Assembly (NCBI GenBank): GCA_020055645.1
Contig: CM034546.1
Span: 25,110,001 to 25,174,000, forward strand
Length of the DNA stretch: 64,000 bases
Direction: 5' to 3'
Source of the DNA: Tomocerus qinae
Taxonomy: Eukaryota > Arthropoda > Collembola > Entomobryomorpha > Tomoceridae
Part shown: positions 24,500 to 34,977 of the stretch, one piece after another
Position numbering within the stretch: position 1 is the stretch's first letter
Layout: each line of letters begins with the position of its first letter
Program-made: the position numbers and the translations under genes
The notes under the pieces: generated by a model
Told to the model about the DNA's origin: nothing
What the model saw: only the letters and a program-made list of their open reading frames with translations
The model's database searches: none

Positions 24500-24800
24500 C
24501 AGGGCATTAAAAAGGCAAAACGTGCTTCTTTGGTTACTTTTTTGCATAGCAAATTTAACAAAATGTCTTTTATATTTTTTGCTATTTTAAATTACATGAA
24601 ATAAATTGAAATTTGTATATTATATACTTTAAAATATATAAAAACGGCAATATTAATGATTGTATTAACCTCAAATTCAATCGTTACATCTCTCGTATAC
24701 AGCTAATGCTATAGCATTCGCAAAAAGGCAAAATGGCATAAATCAAAAAGGCAAAAATGTGCCTTATTGCTGGCAAAAAAGCAGTTTTTTTAATGTCCCG
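24500..24800. mobile_element. Probable MITE with AAAGGCAAAA-rich ends
   Basis: Starts CAGGGCATTAAAAAGGC and ends (reverse complement) CGGGACATTAAAAAAACTGC; both ends carry AAAAGGCAAAA-type runs. The duplicated copy near 25810-25840 lacks it. No exact target duplication could be defined, so the limits are approximate. Confidence 0.5.
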
Positions 24801-25261
24801 GGACTAACACCCACAATTTCAAAAGAAAATATTTATTCCTTGTCCTAATGTGTGCTTGCTATACTGAAATATATTTTCTTGTTCCCTTTCACAATACTTC
24901 TTCGACAAATATGTGGTATTGTGGACAAAACTTCGTTTCTGTCTATGAAATTGTTTTAAAAGAACATATGCTAAACGAATAAATAATTGTTATTGACATT
25001 GCTAAATTCACGTGTACGTGTAATGGTCATATTATTTTATAGTAGCACGAATATTATTTAGTCGCCGTATAAATAACAGAATCTTAATTTTCTGCCGATG
25101 ACGATTCCAAATCCGTATACCATGCATATGGCTATGCAAAACAATGGATGTCGTTTAAATACGAAATAAGATTATTCTATTTGATTACAATAATTTATTG
25201 AATTGTAACGTAACCACCAGGATCAATTACATTCACAAGCAAAATGCAGTGCACCTAAATA

Positions 25262-25345
25262 TTATCTTTTGGAATAGAATTTACGTTTTTTCGTTTTCTA
25301 TCGTCGGGATTAGTTGGAATCGAAATTAAAGTCATGGTTTTAACA
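25262..25345 (-). pseudogene. Relic of the 5' end of the 7TM receptor gene
   Basis: About 80 bases match the start of exon 1 at 23472-23575, but with about 37 bases deleted between two similar ATTAAAGWC stretches, removing the first ATG region. The rest of the gene is absent. It comes with a duplicated upstream region on its right. Confidence 0.55.
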
Positions 25346-26269
25346 ATTTTTAATACTTTACTGCCATAAAAATTTTGTTCTGTAGTAAATGATCAATATT
25401 GCCTTGGTCTTTCGAACTTCTATATATGTATACAGTACTTATGAATTCTTGGTCACCATATAAAACAACATTTTTCAATAGACGTAATATAACTTTCATT
25501 ATTACATGGTACATGGTACATAAGCTCGATTATATGGTACGGTTACGAATTAGGCTTCAGAAGAGACTCAAGAGAATAGCATTCTTATTTAGCATTTAAG
25601 GCAAAGTAGCATTTAAAGTTATTTTTCTCCACACTACACGAAACCTTTTGGTCACGAGGCACTACCACAACTTCCTATATAATAATTGCATTTTCCTTTT
25701 TCTTGCCATTTGTAGTATAGAAGCCACCTTAATCCTGTCGTTCTTGGGACAATAAAGAGATGTTTTTGTAGACTGTCAGTGTTTGTCATAAGTCAAAGTT
25801 TACTTAGATTTGAATTCACTATCCCGTCGCGGCTAGCATTAACAATTTCATAATAAAGTATTCATAATATTATATCGTATGCATGCGATACCGACATATA
25901 TTTTCTTGTACCCCTTTTATTGTAAAATACGTGGTAAGGTGGAAAACACTCCCTTCCTGTTTATTAATTTTCTTTAAGCAAAAGCATCGACTAAATAAAT
26001 AATTATGTTATTGTCTGTCGTAGCTAAAACCACGTATAAATAAGGGTCATATTTCATAGCTGAAAAGAATAACATTTAGTTGCCAGAATATAGGAAAACT
26101 ATGAAACGATAGTAGTAGCGTTAAGCCGGAATGTTATGGTATTACCATTATCAACTGCACTTTCAGCTTCGACAATCGTCTTCCATAAACATTCTTATAT
26201 GACTGATTTATTAACTGTAATTATCACTAGGCTTTTATATGGGACGTATACGGGAACCGATATCCGACT

Positions 26270-26900
26270 ATACGCGACCCGACAATCCGTAAATACGGGA
26301 CCCGACAATCCGACAATACGGGTCCCGAAAATCCCAATTTATCCAAAAAACTCAAAAATGTCAAAAATCATCAAAAACGTCAAAAATTGTTTAACATTGT
26401 CAAAAATGTCAAAAATGTTAAAAAATGTCCAAAATGTCAACAATTGTCAAAAATTATCAAAAATGTCAACAATTGTCAAAAATCATCAAATATGACAACA
26501 ATTGTTTAACATTGTCAAAAATGTCAAAAAATGTCAACAATTGTTTGACATTGTCAAAAATGTCAACAACTGTTTGACATTGTCAAAAATGTCAAAAAAT
26601 GTCAAAAATGTCAACAACTGTTTGACATTGTCAAAAATGTCAAAAAATGTCAAAAAGTGCCAAAAATCATCAAAAATTTCAACAATTTTCAAAAATCATC
26701 AAAAATGCCAATAAATGTCAACAATTTTTGACAATTGTTGACAATTTTTGACATTTTTGACAATTTTAAACAATTGTTGACATTTTTGATGATTTTTGAC
26801 AATTGTTGACATTTTTGATGATTTTTGACAATTGTTGACATTTTTGAGCTTTTTGGATAAATTGGGATTTTCGGGTCCCGTATTGTCGCATTGTCCGGTC
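26270..26900. repeat. Palindromic TGTCAAAAA array with inverted-repeat ends
   Basis: About 360 bases of degenerate TGTCAAAAA/TGTCAACAATTG repeats run into about 145 bases of the reverse complement (TTTTTGACA), switching near 26716. Outside them lie inverted arms: about 26310-26360 and 26845-26893 share GGG(T/A)CCCGAAAATCCC and AATTTATCCAAAAA. Open frames through it merely encode repeats and are not genes. It resembles the other low-complexity MITEs in the window, but no target duplication was found. Confidence 0.7.
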
Positions 26901-26904
26901 TATT

Positions 26905-27409
26905 CCAGCTATAAGATTAGCTCTTGTGGATAAGAGCCCATTATGTCTCTTTCATTTCAGAGGTACTTACATATACATGTAAAATATGTATTTAATTAGT
27001 TAATTTTGTATATACATCCCAAGAAGGTTCCAAATGTCTATGACTGATAATGGGGATAGTTTTGTTATGCTAACACGCGACAACTTCCTTCTTTTCTCAT
27101 TATCCTGTTATACTAATGGTGTGCGACATTTTTAAATTTATATAACTTATAAGCTAATAAGATTGCCTTACTGATTTTGATGGCCAACATTAAGATGGCC
27201 AGGTAGTCGACAGTCAAGGACTATGGTTATGCCAAAAGTTCCATATTTATTACGCTGTGTTATATTCTTTAAAGCTAACATAACTAGTTAATTGTTTTTA
27301 TTTTTAGTTCTATTTTGAGAGAGTATGTGCCCACCTTTTCAAATTAACGATGATAGGCAGCAGTAGGTATCAACTATTAATAAATGTTTAAAGTAGATTA
27401 ATATAAGAG
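26905..27409 (+). repeat. Partial A-to-B intergenic module before B3
   Basis: Matches 11265-11737 and 17520-17995, starting at AAGATTAGCTCT. The A gene half of the unit is absent, so the array resumes mid-module. Confidence 0.75.
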
Positions 27410-27521
27410 TTAAAAGTTAGAAAGCTCACTTTATTTAAGCTGCCTAGTTCCACTTTGATATCTTCAGTTTAAGCACAGCGATTCCCAATTGCACTGCTAT
27501 CCTGAAATATTTCATTTCATC
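27410..27521 (+). promoter_or_regulatory. Putative promoter of B3
   Basis: Aligns with the TATA regions of B1 and B2, but the first TATAAAG reads TAGAAAG here. CACTTTATTTAAGC and CTAGTTCCAC are kept, so TATTTAAG may serve instead. ATG follows at 27522. Confidence 0.4.
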
Positions 27522-29393
27522 ATGAAAATATTATATATCTTCGTTTTATTGTTACTGCATGCTAAATGCAACGTGAATTTGGACATTTCTTCAGAAAGAG
27601 ATTGCACAATTCACTTGACTAACTTTGGGAACAAATATATTGGTGAACAAGTAATTGTCGACAACCAAAATATGTACAGGCCGTGGACCATTTCATCGAC
27701 ATCTTTCGCAATTTCCAAAATTGAATTTACCTTCAACGAAATATGCGATATAAATATTGTCATTGGGGGACATGGAGACGAATATTTCGGATTACTTGCC
27801 CAAGATTGGGATGACGTGTCACTTTCACGGATTGACAGAAAGGAATCCGTGTATGTATTTATCGTGACCAAGAAGAAACACATCCCTTCGGGGAAAATTG
27901 TCAAACGAGATTTAGCACATTTGAACTGCCAGATGTACGTTTACTTGATTCCTAAGAATTCCAAGACATTTAGCACTAAACTTTTTCTATGTCCCTTTTG
28001 CGTTCGTGGCCAAGTTCACACTGAAATTCCGACGATTGCTTCTTTGGCATTAGGATCCGATTTATTAATCCAGTATTGGGAATATTTAAACAAAAACATG
28101 AACAACGGCAAGATTTTTGTGTTTGAAGCTGACTTCAGCCATGCGACTGTAAGGCGAATTAAAGACAAGCCCGGGCGTTATTATGGCTCGGAATTGGTGA
28201 CTTATAATATGGCTAAAATAGTCAATGGATCTCTCCTTTTTTATTCTCATGAGGACGTATCAACTTTTTTTGTTCCTACAATGATTATCAGCGATATTTT
28301 TGGACATAAAAAAGTAAATACTAATTATTTAACCTATATACTAAATACAACTACAATTAGTTTGATGTACTGTATGTCAAAAGACAAGCTGGCTGAAAGT
28401 CAATCCTCCTACTTGGTTTACCTGTCTCCATTCCCATGGGAAATTTGGGTATTGATCGGAGCAAGCTTTTTAATCGCCTGCCCATTTCTCCGCGAAAAAT
28501 CTTTTACTAGAAAACTTTTCAATATTTTCGTTTTGATTTGCCGACAGAGCGTCGACTTAAAAACGAATTTGTATTTCATTTTGTCTATTGTGGCGCTTTT
28601 CTTGGGAACGTGCTATGAAACTATTATCACAAGTCAGATTGTCGTTCCTCCTGACATTACATTATATCAAGGATTAGATGAACTGATCCATAACGGCTAT
28701 AAGATTTACATAAACCTAGGATATAATGAAATAACACCTGAAAATTGTAAAGAGGAATTAGGCAGATACTTACCCATGTTTAAAAAGTATGGAATATCTG
28801 CAAATGTAAAGGATAACTTTATGTTTGTGAATTCGTATTCCAATAATTTACCGGATTACTCGAGTCCAAAACTACTAGTCAATCGTTCAAACTTAGTATT
28901 GTCTTGTCCGACCAAATCGGCGGAAATAAATATACTTCGTTTACGACAAGCAACAAAATTGGAATGCTTTGTTCTTCCGGAAACTACACAACCCGAGGAT
29001 CAATATTACATCTTCTACAGACATTTCAATTACAGGTTTAGATATCTAATGGACAAATTCGGTGAAGCGGGACTTCTTAAGTTCTGGTACGGAATGCAAG
29101 ATTTCAGAGCTTCTGAAATTCCCGTGCAAAAGACAACAAACGACACCGATTCACAGCCTAAGGCTATTACAATTAAATTCAAATTGATAAATATTTTCAC
29201 TGCAGCGGGTTTGAATCTAGTGGCATTATGTCTACCATCTTTGTTGATAGAAATGGGCTATAAAAATGGGAAAAGTTATGCTATTAACTTTTACTTAGCG
29301 TTTTTAAGGTTACGAAATAATTTATCTCATATTTTCAGACGTGTCTCATCTACATGTAAAAGGCTTTTGCTTTATTTGTTTTCTAATGCATAA
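27522..29393 (+). CDS. Divergent ionotropic receptor, subtype B (copy B3), intact
   Basis: Single-exon gene of 623 codons, the only intact B copy. The ATG at 27522 opens a signal peptide (MKILYIFVLLLLHAKC) and matches the starts of B1 and B2. Amino-terminal region has SERDC, CDINIVIGGHGDEYFG, LNCQMY and LFLCPFC. TM1 lies at about 305-324 (PWEIWVLIGASFLIAC), TM2 at about 348-372 with CYETIITSQIVVPP, S2 at about 373-552, and TM3 at about 553-578 (FKLINIFTAAGLNLVAL), then a cysteine-containing tail. It is similar to A1/A2 over the whole length but distinct in S2 and in the tail. The length equality with A1 and A2 hides compensating indels. Ligand unknown. Confidence 0.88.
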   Translation: MKILYIFVLLLLHAKCNVNLDISSERDCTIHLTNFGNKYIGEQVIVDNQNMYRPWTISSTSFAISKIEFTFNEICDINIVIGGHGDEYFGLLAQDWDDVSLSRIDRKESVYVFIVTKKKHIPSGKIVKRDLAHLNCQMYVYLIPKNSKTFSTKLFLCPFCVRGQVHTEIPTIASLALGSDLLIQYWEYLNKNMNNGKIFVFEADFSHATVRRIKDKPGRYYGSELVTYNMAKIVNGSLLFYSHEDVSTFFVPTMIISDIFGHKKVNTNYLTYILNTTTISLMYCMSKDKLAESQSSYLVYLSPFPWEIWVLIGASFLIACPFLREKSFTRKLFNIFVLICRQSVDLKTNLYFILSIVALFLGTCYETIITSQIVVPPDITLYQGLDELIHNGYKIYINLGYNEITPENCKEELGRYLPMFKKYGISANVKDNFMFVNSYSNNLPDYSSPKLLVNRSNLVLSCPTKSAEINILRLRQATKLECFVLPETTQPEDQYYIFYRHFNYRFRYLMDKFGEAGLLKFWYGMQDFRASEIPVQKTTNDTDSQPKAITIKFKLINIFTAAGLNLVALCLPSLLIEMGYKNGKSYAINFYLAFLRLRNNLSHIFRRVSSTCKRLLLYLFSNA

Positions 29394-31021
29394 CTGTATG
29401 AATACTTATATGGCATTCTTATGTATACTGATACGGAATATTTTGATTTACTACTTCAGTCGTTTATTACTTTTGGTAATGGGATAAATAATAGCAATTA
29501 ATACAAACTACAAAAACGGTCATGCAATCTTAAATCTTACATATTCAGCGGCGATTGATAGCCTTAGCATTGTTTGTTTACTATTGCACACAATTTCTAC
29601 CTAGCAATGTTATAAATAAACGCTTCAGAGATTTGTCTACATGTTCTTTTTGTTATAGCAGTATATAAAATTAATTGTTATCATAAATAAAATTGATTTA
29701 CTCTTAATGGACTTAATGTCATTGGATTGGTTTAATTATAATCATGTTTAATGGAGTTATTATGATTATCTCATGAGTGGTAATAATAAAGTAAATATGA
29801 TTCCTTTCATTTCCGAAGTATTTCTACCATCTGTGTAATTAAGTAAATGTCTTTGTTCGGAGAAGGCTAAAAGTAACTAATACTCTAAGTAATATAAAAC
29901 TAATATAAAAGTAACTAATAATAAAAGCTAATGTATAAAAAACACCCAACACTTTCCATTTAGTTTGACATCAACATCAACTCTATAGCAATTAAATTAA
30001 AACAATATAGTTAATTTGAATAGATCTTGTGAACGATAATTTATCTCATTTCTTCAGAGACGTGGCTCATCTACATGTATAGAAGGCGATAACTTACTTT
30101 TTCTTTTTTCTTGTCTAGTGAATAACTAATATTTAGTATATGATATTCTTAAGTCTGCGGAATATTTATTTCACTACTTCAGTCAGACGTGTGCCATCTC
30201 ATCTGTTTATTTATTTGTAAATGTAGATATCTAAGTATATTGCGGTTCATCATTGTAATTCTTAATGTAAATCATTTTTTAATTGTCTAATTACCACGAA
30301 AACTTTATATTGCCTAAAAACCAATGAATTTTTCATGATCTGCAAAAATAGGCATGCAATCCTGTATATGTAGCGGCGATTGATAGTCCTAAAATTGTTT
30401 GTTTACTATTGCACATAATTTTCAGCATTAAAAAAAACATTTCTATTTTCTCGGTATGTTCTTTTTTGGATGGTAATGAAAAAAATTTAGAATCATCGAT
30501 AAAATTGTCTTACATATAATGGAATTAATTTCATTGGGTTGGCTTAGTTATAATCATGTTTAATAGAGTTATTATTAATTATCTCGTGAGTGGTTATTAT
30601 AAGCAAATGTGATAGGTTTCTTTCATTTCCAAAGTATCTACTATCTGCGTAATTAAATATATTCCTTTATTCTTAGAAGGCTTAAAGTAACTAATAATCC
30701 AGATAATATAAGAAATAGAACTCCCACCACTTTCTAATTTTCATTTTGTAACACAATTAAATCAAAGCATTAGTTAATTTGAGTATTTCTTGCGAAAGAT
30801 GACGCACATCGCACACCAACTAACGATAGAGACTTTGGTGAACAATATTAAAGCGTCTAAGTATAATGAGAAATTGAGAAACCAAATAAAGTGTTTTATG
30901 CTTTTATAATATCGTATACCTGGAATAAGTGTAATTGAATATTTTAGATTATTGTTTATTATTTACTTACACGTTCTCGAACTAACGATCATAATGTGAT
31001 TAAAACTACCAATATCACTTA
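29394..31021 (+). repeat. Duplicated B-to-A intergenic module with a B relic
   Basis: Contains two tandem versions of the module seen at 13931-14814: about 29400-30020 and 30140-30990. Between them lies a remnant of a B-gene 3' end (30032-30105). This indicates that one unit was duplicated and then lost its genes. Confidence 0.65.
30032..30105 (+). pseudogene. 3' relic of a further B-type IR gene
   Basis: GATAATTTATCTCATTTCTT, then GACGTGGCTCATCTACATGT aligns with the last coding bases of B3 (29313-29360) and of B1 and B2. Nothing upstream of it matches the gene body. Confidence 0.6.
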
Positions 31022-31153
31022 TTGACTTTTATGTACCTTAACAAATGGGACTACTCCAATTAAAAAGTGTTCATTTCCTTTTTAATATCAGTACATGGCA
31101 ATAGAGTTTGCCTACTGCCCTCACTGCTATTCAGATTTTTGTTTTATTTCAAC
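31022..31153 (+). promoter_or_regulatory. Relic A-type IR promoter
   Basis: TTTTATGTACC and AATTAAAAAGTGTTCATTTCC align with the A1 and A2 promoter blocks. The initiator-like TCAGTT has become TCATTT. It precedes a broken gene. Confidence 0.35.
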
Positions 31154-32853
31154 ATGAAAATCCAAGATTTTTATCACATTTTACTGATATTGGTTTTGCT
31201 GTATGTAAAACGGACCATAAAATATGTGTTACGGCCAGCTATGTCTCTCTGTCTAACCGTAAAACGCTATCTCGCAAATCTCAAGTCTGCTAAATAGAGC
31301 TTCGTTTCTTTCTTCTCGAAGGACCAGCCTTTTTAGGCAATTCTTATATGATGTTATGCAAATGAATGCTATGAGTCACGTGCAACAATATAATGCAACT
31401 GATTGCTTGAGGAATGCTACTATCAATTCTCTGGAAAATGACTGGAGCCTTTCACATAAAGTTACATCAGCTGTCAGCCCTTTCTCGAATTAATGTAGAT
31501 CTCTCAAATCAGAATTACGCGTTGTTAATAAGGTACTCAAGACCATGTGACAGTTACAACTGTGAAAATTCTCTGTATTTATTTTAATACAACACACACA
31601 TACAGCCTTACAAACAATAGTGCAATTTGGCTTGTACGGATAGGACAGTACTGGGAGATGGCACTCAAGGCCTATATCACCAGTCAATTCAAACAAAATA
31701 AGGCAGCTCTAGGCAATACACCTTTAATATTGAGCAAGTATCTGATACAGATCACTGTACTGGCCTTATCCGTACAATCCCATTTTTACATATACTAAGT
31801 ACACGATTTTTCACCAACGACTTCTGCCTACAACACTAATTTACACAACATAGACACAACATAATATACATAAATCATACATCATTCGAATCCTCATGAT
31901 TCATAGTATTTGATTTTGCATTAACATATTTTCTAAATACACATTAAAGCATTAAAATTAATTAATTATCTTAAATACATAATATTCATAATTTAAATAA
32001 TTTCCTATTGCTAGATAATAAATAAATTGATACCAAAATGTAGCAAATAAATATTTCACAATAATACATATAAATGAATTTCACTTTGTAACTGAATCTT
32101 TTCATGTTCCTTCCGTGTGTCGACAACAATATGTAAATTTGGATATTTCTTTTTCTTCAGAACGAGATTGCACAATTCACTTAACTAATTACGGCGACAA
32201 ACATTTAAGCGATCAAGTAATCTTCTACAACCAAAGATTGTACAGGCCTTGGACAATATCATCAACGTCTTTCGCTATATCCAAAATTGAATTTACCTAC
32301 AACGAAATATGCGACATAAATATCGTTGGGGGACATGGAGACGAATATTTCGGATTACTTGCGCAAGATTGGAATGACGTATCACTCCCCAGAATATTCA
32401 GAAGTGAAACTGTGTACTTATTCATCGTGACCAAGAACTACCACATCTCATCGAAATTAATTGTAAAAAGAGATTTAGCGCATTTAAACTGTCAGGTGTA
32501 CGTATACCTGATTTCCAAAACTTTCAAGAAAATTATCAAGAAGCTATTTTTATGTCCATTTTGCGATAATGACAATTTCCGAGTTATACGGCTATGCAAT
32601 CTTCTCTGTATTTGGGTTCCAAATTATTAAGCGGATTTTGGGAGGATTTAAACAATAATATGAACGAGTATATAGGTAAAAGGTAAAATAAAAGGTAAAA
32701 TATTTGTATTTGGCGATGTAAGTATGTCAACCAGAAAATACATTAAAGACAAGCCAGGAGGATATTATGGATCGGATTTGGTGACTTTTAATCTGGCCAA
32801 AATTGTCAACGGCTCTCTCCGTTTTTACTCTCGTGCCCAACTATCTTCATTTT
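31154..32853 (+). pseudogene. A-type ionotropic receptor pseudogene (A3), split by a solo LTR
   Basis: The signal peptide (ATG at 31154, MKIQDFYHILLILVLLYVKR) is intact up to 31226, where a 902 bp solo LTR is inserted; coding homology resumes at 32129 (NLDIS, then SERDCTIHL). The resumed part stays open to about 32575, loses frame near 32585 and has a small tandem duplication at about 32660-32705. It is cut at 32853, inside the codons for SSF, by hAT-type end sequences. TM1 to the C-terminus are absent. Confidence 0.9.
31227..32128. mobile_element. Solo LTR, BEL/Pao-like, with 5 bp duplication
   Basis: A 902 bp insertion beginning TGTTACGGCC and ending GTCGACAACA (TG...CA, with TGTT/AACA inverted ends), flanked by ATATG on both sides (31222-31226, 32129-32133). 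No internal coding region. The start TGTTACG and 5 bp duplication suit BEL/Pao elements, but family assignment from ends alone is tentative. It formed by recombination between two LTRs, or is a solo remnant for another reason. Confidence 0.8.
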
Positions 32854-33022
32854 AAGCACCCTAGCACCCCTCCCCCCTTAAATACGTCCTTGGTTGTACC
32901 TATTTTCATTAATTTATTTCAAGTGATCTCATTTCTTCCTGATACTGAGAAAGAATAAAGGAACGAATAATATATATTATTATTTAAGCACCCCCTAAAT
33001 TTGATTTCTAGATACGCCCTCG
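32854..33022. mobile_element. Two truncated hAT-type ends
   Basis: Two right ends in the same orientation: one finishing TACGTCCTTG at 32892 and one finishing AGATACGCCCTCG at 33022. The second has TTTAAGCACCCCCTAAATTT and is nearly the same as the MITE end at 5535-5574. They truncate the A3 pseudogene on its 3' side. Confidence 0.65.
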
Positions 33023-33239
33023 GGTACAACGCAGGTAGGTGCGGCTTCGCCAGTATAATGCCAATCATGTTATCTCCGTTACTTTTTAATACTTGCATTT
33101 GACATGGTTTTTACGTCTATTGGTGTCGTTAATCGCCCGCTTTTATTTGTCATGGCTGTGGCGTATGTTAACTTGCAGAGTAAAAACAATTTGAAATTAT
33201 ATAACATACTATAATCACAAAGTACTATACAATATACAA
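33023..33239 (+). repeat. Relic of the A-to-B intergenic module
   Basis: The stretch around TGTCGTTAATCGCCCGCTTT, and CACAAAGTACTATACAAT near 33215-33235, align with 11077-11200 and 17331-17450. The module continues at 33992-34014 and 34303 onward after two insertions. Confidence 0.6.
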
Positions 33240-33991
33240 TCTATCTAATAAAAAGTTAAGGAAGAAGTTTGCATTTGGGTGATGTCCCTAAAATGAGCAA
33301 CGCGCAAGTGCGTGTATCCTAAGCATTTACCAACTTAAAGTGTCAAAATAACACTTCTATTCTTCTGTGTTAAATGTTTACGAAATATGTATTACAATTT
33401 CTACGATTCTCGAATGTGTGAGGTACTATGTATTCGGCGGTTCTGCTATTTGGTGTATTGGTTAAAGGATTGTATTACTAACTATTTTTTATTACTGCAG
33501 CTATAATATTTGATTTCCTGCCTTCGTGATCGAAGATCTGCTTTGCAATTGTTGCTGTCCACGTTGATTATAATAAAAGCGCATAGCATTTATTCTTTTA
33601 AAAAAATTATTCGTAAGTTGTACCCATAGAATTTGTACGTTTTTCCAAAATCAAAGGGCGAATCTTATTTTTCTGATTGAAAAAGACAGTTTTTGGTGAC
33701 TTTGCGGGATTTGTTTCAAAAATGGAGTTTTTCATTGTTCCCTGTATTTGAAGCTACGATCTACAGTTATTATTTTGGTTTAGGAAATTAATTTTTAGCA
33801 GGAAGTTGGGGCTGCAGCTAATTTTTCCAACCACTGAAGAAATAAAAGTATATTAATTTTAATATACTTTGTATTTAGAAAGTTTACATAATTACCTAAG
33901 GAATCTTTTCGAAATTGTTTTTATTACTGTGATGGGTGGACTGCTGAATGGCTCTTGAGCGCTAGGTTTGCCCTTTAGCTGGGTTCACTAG
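33240..33991 (+). mobile_element. Helitron-like insertion (candidate)
   Basis: The IR intergenic module is interrupted here. The inserted DNA begins TCTATCTAATAAAAAG and ends CACTAG, followed by T, as expected for Helitrons (5' TC, 3' CTRR, insertion between A and T). A weak hairpin (GCTA ... TAGC) lies about 20 bases before the end. No Rep/helicase frame is present. The preceding TATACAA is duplicated in the flank, which is unexplained. Confidence 0.4.
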
Positions 33992-34014
33992 TCATCAATA
34001 AATGTTTTAGAGTG

Positions 34015-34294
34015 CACGGTACCTTATTCTTGGGAAAAACAATAAAACACTTATCCGAATGTTTGTAAGGCTTCCCCGCCGCAGTGTCTAACTATCGTCC
34101 TCTTTGACGAGGCGGCTTCCCTTGGTGGTTTATAATGCTATGCTCTGGCGCTGCTGATGAAGTGTGAAAATATATAAGCCTGGTGGAGACAGAATTTGCT
34201 CCTCCGGAGACAGTTTTTGGACCTGAGACTCTTAACTCATTCACTGTTTCACAACGTGAAACGCAAAGTCGAATGAGTATAAATATCTTAACTA
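34015..34294. mobile_element. 280 bp insertion with 8 bp duplication, class unknown
   Basis: Flanked by TTAGAGTG at 34007-34014 and 34295-34302; the uninterrupted module reads TTAGAGTG once (11209, 17457). It is more GC-rich than its surroundings. No clear terminal inverted repeats and no reading frame, so class is open. Confidence 0.6.
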
Positions 34295-34302
34295 TTAGAG
34301 TG

Positions 34303-34797
34303 CTACTAATTATTGAATTGTGGCTAATTTGACGATGACGTCACATTGTTGTGTAAAAGTTTTGACTTTCTAAGTGTACTTTAAGGGGAAGCTTATTGCT
34401 TTAGAAATATTATGTTGGTTTTGAATTAAATGTTAAAGTGTACAATTTTCAGAAAGTCGTAATTACCGTGGACATAATTTAATATAATTATATGTCAACC
34501 ATTGAGTATTATTGATGAAAGACTAAGATCAGCTTTAATTTATATAGACTACGTTGCTATTAATATTTTTATCTTCTTTATAGAAATGTATAGAATCTAC
34601 GGACATCCATGGTTCTGTAGTTGTAGGGAAAATCATCCAATACCATTCATCTTCTTGCAACTTAATAAACCATGTCTAATGCATGTAAAAAAGTAGCGGA
34701 GGTAGACATGATTTGCGAAATTAAATAACATTCTACCACGTGATTTTCCCATGACCTTTTGACCCTTATGATTTAACCTTCACCTGATTCAACAAAT
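34303..34797. other. Intergenic, no gene recognised
   Basis: Starts with the end of the IR intergenic module (GCTACTAATTATTGAATTG) and then loses similarity. No supported features. Confidence 0.4.
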
Positions 34798-34805
34798 AAC
34801 CTATC

Positions 34806-34969
34806 CAGGGTTGCGTTTTGTCCGGATGAAATTGGTTTTGTCCACTGGACAAAACCATTTCGTCCACTAGACATAACCATTTTATCCGGATAAAATTAAT
34901 TTTATCCAGTGGAAAAAAACCATTTTATCCAATTCGTCCACACCTTTCTATCCGGATACCGCAACCCTG
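34806..34969. mobile_element. hAT-type MITE with 8 bp duplication
   Basis: A 164 bp element with CAGGGTTGCG ... CGCAACCCTG ends, flanked by AACCTATC on both sides (34798-34805, 34970-34977). The interior is degenerate repeats of TTTTGTCC/TTTTATCC with a TCCGGAT motif in both subterminal parts. Non-coding. Confidence 0.9.
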
Positions 34970-34977
34970 AACCTATC

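Larger units (their letters stand above)
23571..25060 (-). repeat. Upstream region of the 7TM gene, duplicated at 25262-26070
   Basis: Blocks of this region recur in order at 25262-26070: the gene 5' end (TTAGTTGG.ATCGAAATTAA), a block with CTACACTACACGAAAC (24254 against 25629), a block around CTTTTTCTTG.CATTTGTA (24370 against 25696), and ATATATTTTCTTGT (24869 against 25899). The two copies are diverged, and two insertions (23777-24178 and about 24500-24800) are present only in this copy. Confidence 0.7.

Noticed and set aside
26136..26714. Open frames rich in KNVKNCLTLSKMS-like repeats
   Set aside because: Translation of the TGTCAAAAA simple repeat; no independent coding evidence.
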